From the NCBI RefSeq assembly GCF_003349955.1, contig NZ_QLKQ01000003.1, forward strand, positions 62,001 through 126,000: DNA of 64,000 nucleotides. Reading direction: 5' to 3'. The notes under the pieces are model-generated. The model saw nothing but the letters and a program-made list of their open reading frames with translations. It searched no databases and was not told where the DNA came from. Positions 48,049 to 55,176 of the stretch are shown here, in pieces (positions within the stretch are counted from its first letter, which is position 1; each line of letters starts with the position of its first letter). Origin of the DNA: Azospirillum brasilense. GTDB taxonomy: Bacteria > Pseudomonadota > Alphaproteobacteria > Azospirillales > Azospirillaceae. The position numbers and the translations under genes are program-made.

Positions 48049-48957
48049 ATGGGGGACTCTGCGTCGAAAGACACGCCGGTTCTCGGCATGGACGCCTACG
48101 CGCCCGCCGAGATCCAGGACAAGGTCGAAAAGCTGGGGGTGAAGAAGGCGACGATGCCGTTCCTGCCCAGCTTCATGCTGGCGGTGGTCGCCGGAGGCGG
48201 CATCGGGTTGGGCGGCATGTTCTTCGTCATCGTGCTGGCCGACCCCGCCCTCAGCTTTGCGGTCCAGCGGCTGCTCGGCGGGCTGGTCTTCTCGCTCGGC
48301 CTGTCGCTGGTCATGGTCGGCGGGGCGGAGCTGTTCACCGGCAACTGCCTGATCGTGATGGCGCGGGCCAACGGCCAGATCAGCACGGCCCAGGTCCTGC
48401 GCAACTGGGCGACGATCTGGATCGGCAACGCCGTCGGGGCCATCGGCCTCGTCGTCCTGATCTACCTGTCGCATCACACCGAGATGAACAACGGTGCCGT
48501 CGGCGCCGCCGTCCTGAAGCTCGCCATCGGCAAGATCGCCCCGGACGCCGTGACGATCTTCTTCAAGGGCATCCTGTGCAACCTGCTGGTCTGCTTGGCG
48601 GTGTGGCTCGCCTACGCCGGCCGCACGGTGACCGACAAGATCGTCGCCCTGACCCTGCCGGTCGCCGCCTTCGTCGCCGCCGGCTTCGAGCACTGCATCG
48701 CCAACCTGTATTTCCTGCCGCTGGCCTATCTGCTCAAGGTGACGGGCCATGTCCCGGCCGGGCTGGACGTGTCGATGATCACGGCGGGCGGCATCCTGCA
48801 CAACCTGCTGTTCGCCACGCTGGGCAACATCGTCGGCGGTTCGGTGTTCGTCGGCGGCATCTATTGGCTGATCTACCGCAAGGGCCTGGGCGGCCTGACC
48901 CCGCTGCCGCCGCGCAAGCCGCTGCCGTCGATCGGACAACCGGCGGCGACCCATTGA
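48049..48957 (+). CDS. focA: formate/nitrite channel
   Basis: 302-residue pentameric inner-membrane channel of the FNT family with six helices. Conserved features are GGAELFTGNCLI near residue 97, KGILCNLLVCLAVW near 178 and FEHCIANLYFLPLA near 210, which includes the central histidine of the pore. It would move formate in or out to supply FdhF. It is the last gene of the hyf unit and is followed by a strong terminator. Confidence 0.92.
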   Translation: MGDSASKDTPVLGMDAYAPAEIQDKVEKLGVKKATMPFLPSFMLAVVAGGGIGLGGMFFVIVLADPALSFAVQRLLGGLVFSLGLSLVMVGGAELFTGNCLIVMARANGQISTAQVLRNWATIWIGNAVGAIGLVVLIYLSHHTEMNNGAVGAAVLKLAIGKIAPDAVTIFFKGILCNLLVCLAVWLAYAGRTVTDKIVALTLPVAAFVAAGFEHCIANLYFLPLAYLLKVTGHVPAGLDVSMITAGGILHNLLFATLGNIVGGSVFVGGIYWLIYRKGLGGLTPLPPRKPLPSIGQPAATH

Positions 48958-48967
48958 CCGTAAAAAA

Positions 48968-48998
48968 ACCGCGGGCTGGCGATGAACCGGCCCGCGGT
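48968..48998. terminator. bidirectional terminator between focA and fdhD
   Basis: Perfect 9-bp stem (ACCGCGGGC at 48968-48976 with its complement at 48990-48998), loop of 13 bases, a run of A before and GCTTTTG after it. It serves focA from the left and fdhD from the right. Confidence 0.85.
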
Positions 48999-49018
48999 GC
49001 TTTTGACCCAGGCACGGT

Positions 49019-49885
49019 TTATACGGACATCGCGACCCGCGACGGGACGGCGTAGACCGTGAGGCGGCTTTCGCGCACGAAGGCGACGACCCCGACCCCC
49101 ACCGTCGCGGCGAAACCCACACACAGCGAGGTCGGGGCGGAGATGGCCGCGATCAGCGGGATGCCGGCGGCGGCCGTCTTGTGGACCAACTCGAAGGAGC
49201 AGCGGCTCGACACCACGACGAAGCCGCCGGTGGGGTCGATGCGGGCGCGGGCCAGCGCCCCGATCAGCTTGTCGAGCGCGTTGTGCCGGCCGACATCCTC
49301 GCGCACCGCCACCAGCGCGCCATCGGGCCGGGCGAACCCGGCGGCATGGACCGCCCCGGTTTCCCGGTTCAGGCTCTGTCCCGACGGCAAAGCCGCCATG
49401 GCACGGTGGATCGCCTCCGGCGCGAAACAGGCTGTGGAGCGGAGCGGATCGAGCGGCCTCAGGGTGTCCGCGAAACTGTCGGTGCCGCAACGGCCGCAGC
49501 CGGACCCGCCCATCAGATTGCGCTTGCGGCGCAGCAGGGCGGCAAGCCGCTCCACCGGCAGCTGCATGCGGATGCGGACTCCGTCCGTCAGCTCGTCGAT
49601 GGCGGTGACGGCCAGTTCATCGGCGCTGCCGACGATCCCTTCGCTGAGGGAAAAGCCGGTGGCGAAATCCTCCAGGTCGGTGGGCGTCGCCAGCATGACG
49701 GCGAAGAGATCGTCGGCATAGAGCAGCCCGATCGGCACCTCGTCGACGATCTTCTCCTCCCGCCGGTCGATGCCCGATCCGGTGCAGACGGTCGCCGGCA
49801 CCAGCCGGAATCCGTGACGGGACAGCGGGGAAGCCGGCGACTGCGGAGCGGGGAGCGGGGCCGCGCAGGCGGTTGCGTGTTCCAT
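49019..49885 (-). CDS. fdhD: formate dehydrogenase accessory sulfurtransferase
   Basis: 288-residue FdhD, which passes sulfur from IscS to the Mo-bisMGD cofactor and is required for formate dehydrogenase activity (E. coli FdhD is 277 aa). The sulfur-relay loop is CGRC near residue 130 (SGCGRCG). Other family blocks are DEVPIGLLYA near 55, REDVGRHNALDKLIG near 195 and SSRCSFELVHKTAAAGIP near 223. A TTG could extend it to 49963, but the ATG at 49885 gives the usual length. Convergent to focA. Its partner enzyme is fdhF in the same island. Confidence 0.92.
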   Translation of the reverse strand: MEHATACAAPLPAPQSPASPLSRHGFRLVPATVCTGSGIDRREEKIVDEVPIGLLYADDLFAVMLATPTDLEDFATGFSLSEGIVGSADELAVTAIDELTDGVRIRMQLPVERLAALLRRKRNLMGGSGCGRCGTDSFADTLRPLDPLRSTACFAPEAIHRAMAALPSGQSLNRETGAVHAAGFARPDGALVAVREDVGRHNALDKLIGALARARIDPTGGFVVVSSRCSFELVHKTAAAGIPLIAAISAPTSLCVGFAATVGVGVVAFVRESRLTVYAVPSRVAMSV

Positions 49886-50291
49886 GATGGGGCCGAAACC
49901 CAAGCTGTGGCGACAGGTGCGGGCGGTGAGGGTCCGGCATCCGCTGTCCAACTCTGCACCCAACCGTCACGCAGCGACATGCGACATTCCGGCTCACCAT
50001 AAATAATCACCGATGAATTCAGAATAAGACCCACTTATTGCGCCATAGAAATGGCTTATCAAGGCTCTTTTATTGGCAAAAAATTTCGCCATTTCTTCGT
50101 TTTGACATTTACAACATTGATCATTCAGTGGTAATTTTTGAGAATAATCTCAACAAGCCGCCTGTTGGGCGGCCTGCCATCGACCCGCCATCTCCGTTTT
50201 TCGAGCGATGACGCGCCAGGGCATGGTCGGTCCGCCACGGCGTTTCCCAACCAGGTCCCGCAGCCACCGGCTCTCACAGCGGAGAAGGACG
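49886..50291. promoter_or_regulatory. 406-bp divergent region between fdhD and hypA
   Basis: AT-rich intergenic region (strongest at 50000-50155) with no gene in it. It should carry promoters for fdhD and hypA-hypC-hupE. A 16-bp palindrome is listed separately, and a small hairpin (GCCGCC / GGCGGC) sits at about 50157-50173. I could not place a convincing sigma-54 or FNR site. Confidence 0.5.
50138..50153. promoter_or_regulatory. perfect 16-bp palindrome, possible operator
   Basis: TTGAGAATAATCTCAA is a perfect inverted repeat (TTGAGA-N4-TCTCAA). The half-site resembles FNR-class half-sites (TTGA) but the spacing is two bases too long for a standard FNR box. It lies about 140 bp upstream of hypA. 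Could be bound by a LysR or other dimeric regulator. Confidence 0.4.
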
Positions 50292-50633
50292 ATGCATGAG
50301 CTGTCATTGTGCGAACGGTTGCTGGAGTTGCTGGAGGAGCAGTCGCGGCGCCACGCCTTTCACCGGGTCACGCGGATCAAACTGGCGGTGGGCCAGTTCG
50401 CCTGCGTCGATCCGGACGCTCTCCGCTTCGCCTTCGACGTGATCCGACGCGACACACTGGCCGACGGCGCGACGGTCGACATCCACCAGCCGCCCGGCCT
50501 GGTGTGGTGCGAGGACTGCGCCCGCGAGAGGGAGGTCCCGACGCGGATCGCCCCCTGCCCGGCCTGCGGCGGCCTGCGCCTGACCCCGCGCGGCGGCGAC
50601 GACCTGACGCTGGTCGAACTGGAAGTGGCGTGA
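50292..50633 (+). CDS. hypA: hydrogenase nickel incorporation protein
   Basis: 113-residue canonical HypA that, with HypB, inserts nickel into NiFe hydrogenase precursors. The nickel-binding MHE start is present, and the zinc site is complete: CEDC near residue 74 and CPAC near 91. GGAGAAGGAC precedes the ATG. It shares the first about 65 residues in pattern with the shorter copy at 32940, which lacks this zinc module. Next gene hypC begins 23 bp later. HypB, D, E and F are not in this window. Confidence 0.93.
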   Translation: MHELSLCERLLELLEEQSRRHAFHRVTRIKLAVGQFACVDPDALRFAFDVIRRDTLADGATVDIHQPPGLVWCEDCAREREVPTRIAPCPACGGLRLTPRGGDDLTLVELEVA

Positions 50634-50656
50634 CCACCGCGACAAGGAGCCCTGCC

Positions 50657-50938
50657 ATGTGTCTTGGAGTTCCGGCCAGGATCATCGCTATCGCCGACGC
50701 CGTGCGGATGCTCGCCGTCGCCGACATCCTGGGCGAACGGCGGGAGGTCAATCTTTCCTGCATCGTCGAACCGGGGGAAGCCCTGTCCGATCAGGTCGGG
50801 CAGTGGGTCCTGGTCCATCTGGGTTTCGCTCTTTCCCGCGTCGAGGAAGCCGACGCACGGATCACCCTCGACCTGCTTCGCCAAGTCGACGAGGCGGAAG
50901 CCGGACGAGGGCATCTGAAGGCCTCCCTGCTCGCCTGA
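50657..50938 (+). CDS. hypC: hydrogenase assembly chaperone HypC/HybG family
   Basis: 93-residue chaperone that carries the Fe(CN)2CO group with HypD and binds the large-subunit precursor. It begins MCLGVPARI, with the essential Cys2, and has the typical small beta-barrel with VGQWVLVHLGFALSRV. An AAGGAG site lies 7-8 bases before the ATG. Between hypA (23-bp gap) and the hupE-like gene (43-bp gap). Confidence 0.92.
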   Translation: MCLGVPARIIAIADAVRMLAVADILGERREVNLSCIVEPGEALSDQVGQWVLVHLGFALSRVEEADARITLDLLRQVDEAEAGRGHLKASLLA

Positions 50939-50981
50939 CCGGGGCGAAGCGGCCGGTCGAACCCCATAGGAGATCGTTCCG

Positions 50982-51548
50982 ATGAACAGGTTGCTTTCCG
51001 CCGGCACCGCCGGCCTTCTCGTGGCGACGCTCGCCCTGCCGGCGGCCGCCCACACCGGACAAGCCGGCGGCGCGATGTTCGTTCAGGGGCTTCTCCACCC
51101 GCTGACCGGCATCGACCATCTGCTGACCATGCTGGCGGTCGGCGTCTGGGCGGCGCAGAACGGCGGGCGCGCGATCTGGCTGCTGCCGACGGCCTTCATC
51201 GCCATGCTGTCCGGCGGCGCCGTGCTCGGCATGGCCGGGATCGCGCTCCCGGCGGTCGAAGCCGGAATCGCCGCCTCGGTGGCGGTGCTCGGGCTGCTGG
51301 TGCTGCTGAACAAGCGGGTGCCGGCCGCCGCCGCCGCGGTCCTGGTCGGAGCCTTCGCCGTGCTGCACGGCCATGCCCATGGCACCGAGATGCCGCAAAC
51401 CGCAGACCCCTTCCTCTACGGCCTGGGCTTCGTGCTTTCCACCGCGATGCTGCACGCCACCGGCATCGCCATCGGCCTCGCCCGCCGCCTCCCACGCCGG
51501 CTGCTCGCAACCCGCGCGCTGCGGCGGCCGGAGTCGAGAGCACGGTAA
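50982..51548 (+). CDS. hupE: HupE/UreJ family membrane protein, probable nickel permease
   Basis: 188-residue membrane protein with a cleavable-looking signal sequence (to about residue 23, ending AAA-HTG) and about six helices. The family motif HPLTGIDHLLTMLAVG is near residue 38, and a His-rich segment LHGHAHG is near 128. HupE/UreJ proteins bring Ni2+ into the cell for hydrogenase or urease. The hypA-hypC neighbours point to hydrogenase. It ends just before a hairpin shared with nifQ. Confidence 0.88.
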   Translation: MNRLLSAGTAGLLVATLALPAAAHTGQAGGAMFVQGLLHPLTGIDHLLTMLAVGVWAAQNGGRAIWLLPTAFIAMLSGGAVLGMAGIALPAVEAGIAASVAVLGLLVLLNKRVPAAAAAVLVGAFAVLHGHAHGTEMPQTADPFLYGLGFVLSTAMLHATGIAIGLARRLPRRLLATRALRRPESRAR

Positions 51549-51587
51549 ATCACACCTCCGGACGGCCGCGCCCGCCGTTCGAAGGCA

Positions 51588-51619
51588 AGCGTGGAGCCTG
51601 ATGTGTCAGGTTCCACGCT
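51588..51619. terminator. hairpin between convergent hupE and nifQ
   Basis: 14-bp inverted repeat with one G-T pair (51588-51601 with 51606-51619) around a TGTG loop. It covers the nifQ stop codon. It lacks a T-run, so it may be a weak or rho-assisted terminator. Confidence 0.6.
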
Positions 51620-52262
51620 GATGGTATGAAGCGGTGCCATCATAGCATTCGGCCTGATGCAGGCATGCGTCGCAGACCGTCGGCCTTGCGACCGGACGCC
51701 CTTCAGCCCACAGGCATTCATAGAAGAAGCGTTTCCAGCGGAGCTTCCGCGTGTTGGCCTCGGCCAGGGACGGGAAATGGCGGGCAAGGAGTGCCGCCAA
51801 ATGGGGACGATCCGCCAGACCCAGGCTGCGCCAAAGATGGTCGTTCTCAAGACAGGCCCGGGCGATGACATCGGCAAGCGGCAGCGCCGATGCGTCGTTC
51901 TCCAGGCGATGGCGCATCAACAAATCGCGAAAGTCCCGTTCCTCGCGCAGGAGCCAATTGTCCGCGCTGTTGCCCTCACGCGATACGGCCGACGTCACCC
52001 CGGCACAGCCGCATCGGACTCCGCCCAAACGCTTGACGTGATCGGAAAAGCAGGTGCCGGGCGTCCAACCCGCGGCGGCGGCCGGGAAGTGCGCATCGAT
52101 CAGCGCGGCCAGCGCGCCCGCCTCCAGCCCGAGCCCATGGACGTAGGAAACCGGCCGGCCGCTGCAGCGATGGAGCAGGATGCGGGCAAGGTCCCGGGTG
52201 TCGGGAGCATGCGGGGTCCGCGACCATGCCATCAGCCCATCCTGAGCGCTTTTTCTGTCCAT
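51606..52262 (-). CDS. nifQ: NifQ-family molybdenum donor protein
   Basis: 218-residue NifQ homologue. NifQ supplies molybdenum to NifEN/NifH during nitrogenase cofactor synthesis. Family blocks are the Cys-containing N-terminal part, LARHFPSLAEANTRKLRWKRFFYE near residues 167-191, and a C-terminal cysteine group CDACLHQAEC. Canonical NifQ has C-x4-C-x2-C-x5-C; here the last three cysteines are in place but the first position is Ala (ARPTVC), so the Mo-Fe-S site may be altered. Start is uncertain: ATG 52262 is given, but GTG 52268 fits the GGAGGAG site better. No other nif gene is in the window. Confidence 0.85.
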   Translation of the reverse strand: MDRKSAQDGLMAWSRTPHAPDTRDLARILLHRCSGRPVSYVHGLGLEAGALAALIDAHFPAAAAGWTPGTCFSDHVKRLGGVRCGCAGVTSAVSREGNSADNWLLREERDFRDLLMRHRLENDASALPLADVIARACLENDHLWRSLGLADRPHLAALLARHFPSLAEANTRKLRWKRFFYECLWAEGRPVARPTVCDACLHQAECYDGTASYHQRGT

Positions 52263-52735
52263 CTGCACGGCGTCCCGAACTCCTCCGGCGGAAGGCCCCA
52301 TGGTAGCACGTGTCCGCGGCCTTCAGACACCGGATGGCCCGGACCTCGATCGACGCCGGCAAGACCGGGAGGGGAGAAGTTCCCGAGCTTGTCCGCACGC
52401 CGCATCCGGTCGCACTCGGCCAAGCGGCTCCGGAGATCCTGACATTGCCGCCGCATTATATTTTAAAATTGAAATCTATATTTTCAAAAGAAGACGAATT
52501 CTGCCGCCGGGACGCGGACGTTATTCGTTTTGTGTCAGAACGCAACGTTCCTTGGTAAATTTTTTCTTTCCCCGTCGCCCGTGTTACACGCCGGCGGCGG
52601 CCATGCTGGCGCGCTTCACCGCCAAGCCCCTTGTCGCTGCGGTGAGAGCGCGCTCCAAACACGATCGTCGCAATTTTCCTCTGGTGCACGGCCCGGAAAT
52701 CGCCTACAAGCGGCTTCCCGCTGCAAGGCGGCGAC
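52263..52735. other. 473-bp gap between nifQ and tRNA-Trp
   Basis: Divergent region holding the nifQ upstream sequence and the tRNA promoter. The segment 52455-52500 is very AT-rich (TATATTTTAAAATTGAAAT-like), then composition returns to GC-rich. Several short open frames here have no ribosome binding site or family and are not called. Confidence 0.4.
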
Positions 52736-52811
52736 AGGAGTGTAGCTCAATTGGTAGAGCACCGGTCTCCAAAACCGGGGGTTGGGGGTTCGAGCCCCTC
52801 CACTCCTGCCA
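52736..52811 (+). tRNA. tRNA-Trp (anticodon CCA)
   Basis: 76-nt cloverleaf with encoded CCA end. Acceptor stem AGGAGTG pairs with CACTCCT (52801-52807); D arm AGCTCAATTGGTAGAGC; anticodon stem CCGGT/ACCGG with loop CTCCAAA giving anticodon CCA at 52769-52771; T arm GGGGGTTCGAGCCCC. In many bacteria tRNA-Trp precedes secE-nusG; that is not the case here. Confidence 0.97.
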
Positions 52812-53103
52812 TTCGACACAGAATTCGAATGGCCCCGCGCGTGGCAGCGCCAATTTCCTGAAATGTGGAATTTTCGAAACACTCATCGGCATCGGAGCCG
52901 AGGATTGTGTTCTTTTGGTTAATAAATCTTCATCCTCACTCTTCTAAACGGCCCGCTGCCGCACGGCGTTACTAGCCGCTTCGCCATCCTTCGACACCAA
53001 CCGATAGAACCGACGCGCCTGTATGCGCGCGTATAGCCATGGCTTGATTATCAAGACATAGTGCGGTTGCGTTTTGATCGGCCATTTTTTAGATAAGATC
53101 GTA

Positions 53104-53123
53104 CGAAATACATAGGTATTTCG
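53104..53123. promoter_or_regulatory. perfect palindrome, possible operator
   Basis: CGAAATAC-ATAG-GTATTTCG, arms of 8 bp, followed by seven A. On the plus strand the A-run makes it unsuitable as a terminator, so an operator or promoter-proximal site about 77 bp before the sigma-like gene is more likely. Confidence 0.45.
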
Positions 53124-53166
53124 AAAAAAAGTATATCCATTTCGTTCACGCATAGAACTTGGCGAG

Positions 53167-53195
53167 CGTCCCTTGAGCTAAACGCGCAAGGGACG
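53167..53195 (+). promoter_or_regulatory. hairpin that sequesters the ribosome binding site
   Basis: CGTCCCTTG (53167-53175) pairs perfectly with CAAGGGACG (53187-53195) around an 11-nt loop. The right arm contains the AAGGGA Shine-Dalgarno sequence, 4 bases before the ATG at 53200. Such a structure would limit translation until melted or bound. Confidence 0.6.
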
Positions 53196-53199
53196 TCAT

Positions 53200-54039
53200 A
53201 TGCAGCAAAGAATGCAACCTCTGGGGGGCGCCCCCACCGGATCGGCGTTGGACCGGCGGCGGGAACCGAAACGCTCCTGGCCTTCCCTGTCCATGGCTGG
53301 ATCACCCCGGCTTCACTCCCATACGGGGGAAAATCTCCACGAGCTGGACGATTCCGGCCTTCTGGAGCGCATCGCGACCCGGGATCAGACGGCTTTCTGG
53401 GTCTTCTGGTGCCGCCACTACACCGACCTGTTTTGGACGTATCACAGGTTGTGCAAAGGAAACAGGCAGGAGATCCACGACTGCTTGAGCGGGCTCTGCA
53501 TCAATCTGTCGGAAGCCCTTCCCCTCTACGCGCGATCCATCATCAAGACGCGCACCTGGCTGCGCCGCACCGCCATCAACCACTTCATCGACCGGCACCG
53601 CGCCCACCAGCGCCATCCCGTCCTGGTCGGCTCCCTCGTCGAAATCGCCTCCATCGCCGACGGGACCAGCGGCCGGGACGCCATGGACCCGGAACGCACC
53701 AACGCCGACCGCGCCCTGCTCGCCAAGGTTCTGGAGTCGCTCGACGGCATCCGGGACGAGCGGATGCGCCAGGCCGCCCGCATGCGCTTCATCGAGGAGC
53801 AGCCCTACGCGGACATCGCCGCCGAGCTGTCGATCTCCGAAGAGCTGGCGCGCAAATGGATTCAGCAGATCCGCAGCTACCTGCGCAGCGCGGTTCCCGA
53901 CCATCGCGACCTGCTGGCGAAGCCGCCCCCCGACACGCCGCAGTCGCGGCGCGCGACCAAGCACGGCGTGCTGACCAGAACGCGTCCGCCCAAGCCCTCC
54001 ACCACTCCGCCATCCAAGACGATGAAGCCGGCGCTCTGA
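53200..54039 (+). CDS. sigma-70 family (ECF-like) regulator
   Basis: 279-residue protein with two sigma-type regions. A region 2-like stretch lies at about 60-135 (DQTAFWVFWCRHYTDLFW to TWLRRTAINHFIDRHR) and a region 4-like helix-turn-helix at about 170-225 (LESLDGIRDERMRQAARMRF, then YADIAAELSISEELARKWIQQIR). The N-terminal 50 residues and the basic, proline-rich tail (235-279) are extra. No anti-sigma gene is adjacent. The start follows AAGGGACG, which is inside a hairpin. It ends 72 bp before the patatin gene and may belong to that transcription unit. Targets unknown. Confidence 0.72.
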   Translation: MQQRMQPLGGAPTGSALDRRREPKRSWPSLSMAGSPRLHSHTGENLHELDDSGLLERIATRDQTAFWVFWCRHYTDLFWTYHRLCKGNRQEIHDCLSGLCINLSEALPLYARSIIKTRTWLRRTAINHFIDRHRAHQRHPVLVGSLVEIASIADGTSGRDAMDPERTNADRALLAKVLESLDGIRDERMRQAARMRFIEEQPYADIAAELSISEELARKWIQQIRSYLRSAVPDHRDLLAKPPPDTPQSRRATKHGVLTRTRPPKPSTTPPSKTMKPAL

Positions 54040-54111
54040 CCAGCATCGCCACCCGAGCGCGACCTTTTCCACGACGCTTTCGCTCAACGATTTCCACGAC
54101 CGGAGCCATCC

Positions 54112-55176
54112 ATGCCCGACCAGACCATGCCCGCCCCCGCCGTCCAGCCCGCCAACCGCAAGAGCGCCAAGCCGATCAACCTCGCGCTCCAGGGGGGCGG
54201 CGCCCACGGCTCCTTCACCTGGGGCGTGCTCGATCGCATCCTGGAGGACGGGCGCCTGACCATCGACGGCATCGTCGGAACCAGCGCCGGCGCCATGAAC
54301 TGCGCTGTCACCGCCTACGGCCTGACCATCGGCGGTCCCGAGGGGGCGCGGAGCAAGCTGCGCGAGTTCTGGCGCCGCATTTCCGACGAGGCGAAGAAGG
54401 GTCCGCTTCAGCCGACCCCGCTCGACAAGATGTTCAGCAAGGGGAACATGGACTTTTCCCCGCTCTGGCAGATGTTCGACGCGCTGTCGCGCATGATGTC
54501 GCCGTACGAGCTGAACCCGATGAACATGAACCCGCTGCGCGACGTGCTGTCGGACGTGGTGGACTTCAAGCGGTTGCGCAAGGCGCCGGCCTGCAAGACC
54601 TTCATCGCGGCGACCGACGTCTGCGCCGGCCGGCTGAAGGTGTTCGGCCCCAAGGACATCTCGGTGGACGCGGTGCTCGCCTCGGCCTGCCTGCCCTTTC
54701 TGTTCCAGGCGGTGCAGGTCGGCAACGCCTTCTACTGGGACGGCGGCTATTCCGGAAACCCGCCGCTGTTCCCGCTGATCGACCAGTGCGACAGCCGCGA
54801 CATCCTGATCGTCCAGATCAACCCCGTCCGCGTGCCGGTGCCGCCGCGCACCGCCCGCGAGATCATGGACCGCGTCAACACGCTCAGCTTCAACTCCAGC
54901 ATGATGCGCGAGCTGCGCGTCGTCGACTTCGTCTCCAAGCTGATCGATGCCGGCGAGCTGAGCCCCGACAAGCACAAGAAGATGCACATCCACACCGTCG
55001 ACGCCGAAGAGGTGGTGGAGAAGCTGGGCGTCACCAGCAAGCTGAACGCCGACTGGGACTTCCTGACCTACATGTTCGAAACGGGCCGCCACAAGGCCGA
55101 GGAGTTCCTGGATCAGCATTTCGACAAGATCGGCCGGGAATCCTCGACCGACATCAGCGCGAAGTTCCTTGCATGA
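54112..55176 (+). CDS. patatin-like phospholipase
   Basis: 354-residue serine hydrolase of the patatin family acting on phospholipids or other acyl esters. The oxyanion loop QGGGAHG is at residues 27-33, the nucleophile motif GTSAG at 56-60 (Ser58), and the catalytic DGG at 210-212, so the Ser-Asp dyad is complete. No signal peptide, so it is cytosolic or secreted by another route (type III/VI). Its stop overlaps the next start by 4 bp (ATGA at 55173-55176). Confidence 0.9.
   Translation: MPDQTMPAPAVQPANRKSAKPINLALQGGGAHGSFTWGVLDRILEDGRLTIDGIVGTSAGAMNCAVTAYGLTIGGPEGARSKLREFWRRISDEAKKGPLQPTPLDKMFSKGNMDFSPLWQMFDALSRMMSPYELNPMNMNPLRDVLSDVVDFKRLRKAPACKTFIAATDVCAGRLKVFGPKDISVDAVLASACLPFLFQAVQVGNAFYWDGGYSGNPPLFPLIDQCDSRDILIVQINPVRVPVPPRTAREIMDRVNTLSFNSSMMRELRVVDFVSKLIDAGELSPDKHKKMHIHTVDAEEVVEKLGVTSKLNADWDFLTYMFETGRHKAEEFLDQHFDKIGRESSTDISAKFLA

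Larger units (their letters stand above)
52812..53199. promoter_or_regulatory. 388-bp AT-rich leader region of the sigma-like gene
   Basis: Between tRNA-Trp and the sigma-like gene. No protein gene seen. It contains an 8-bp-arm palindrome (53104-53123) and, right before the gene, a hairpin that includes the ribosome binding site (53167-53195); both are listed separately. No integrase gene or repeated tRNA 3' end was seen, so I have no sign of an integrated element. Confidence 0.5.

Noticed and set aside
50065-50085. TGGC...GCC element near hypA as a sigma-54 promoter
   Set aside because: GG and GC are eleven bases apart instead of ten (and nine in a nearby alternative), which normally abolishes sigma-54 recognition.
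52300-52947. Open frame of 215 codons covering the tRNA-Trp
   Set aside because: It runs straight through a well-formed tRNA gene and has no ribosome binding site or domain.
52736-53199. tRNA-Trp as an integration site for a mobile island
   Set aside because: No integrase gene and no repeated copy of the tRNA 3' end was seen in the window.
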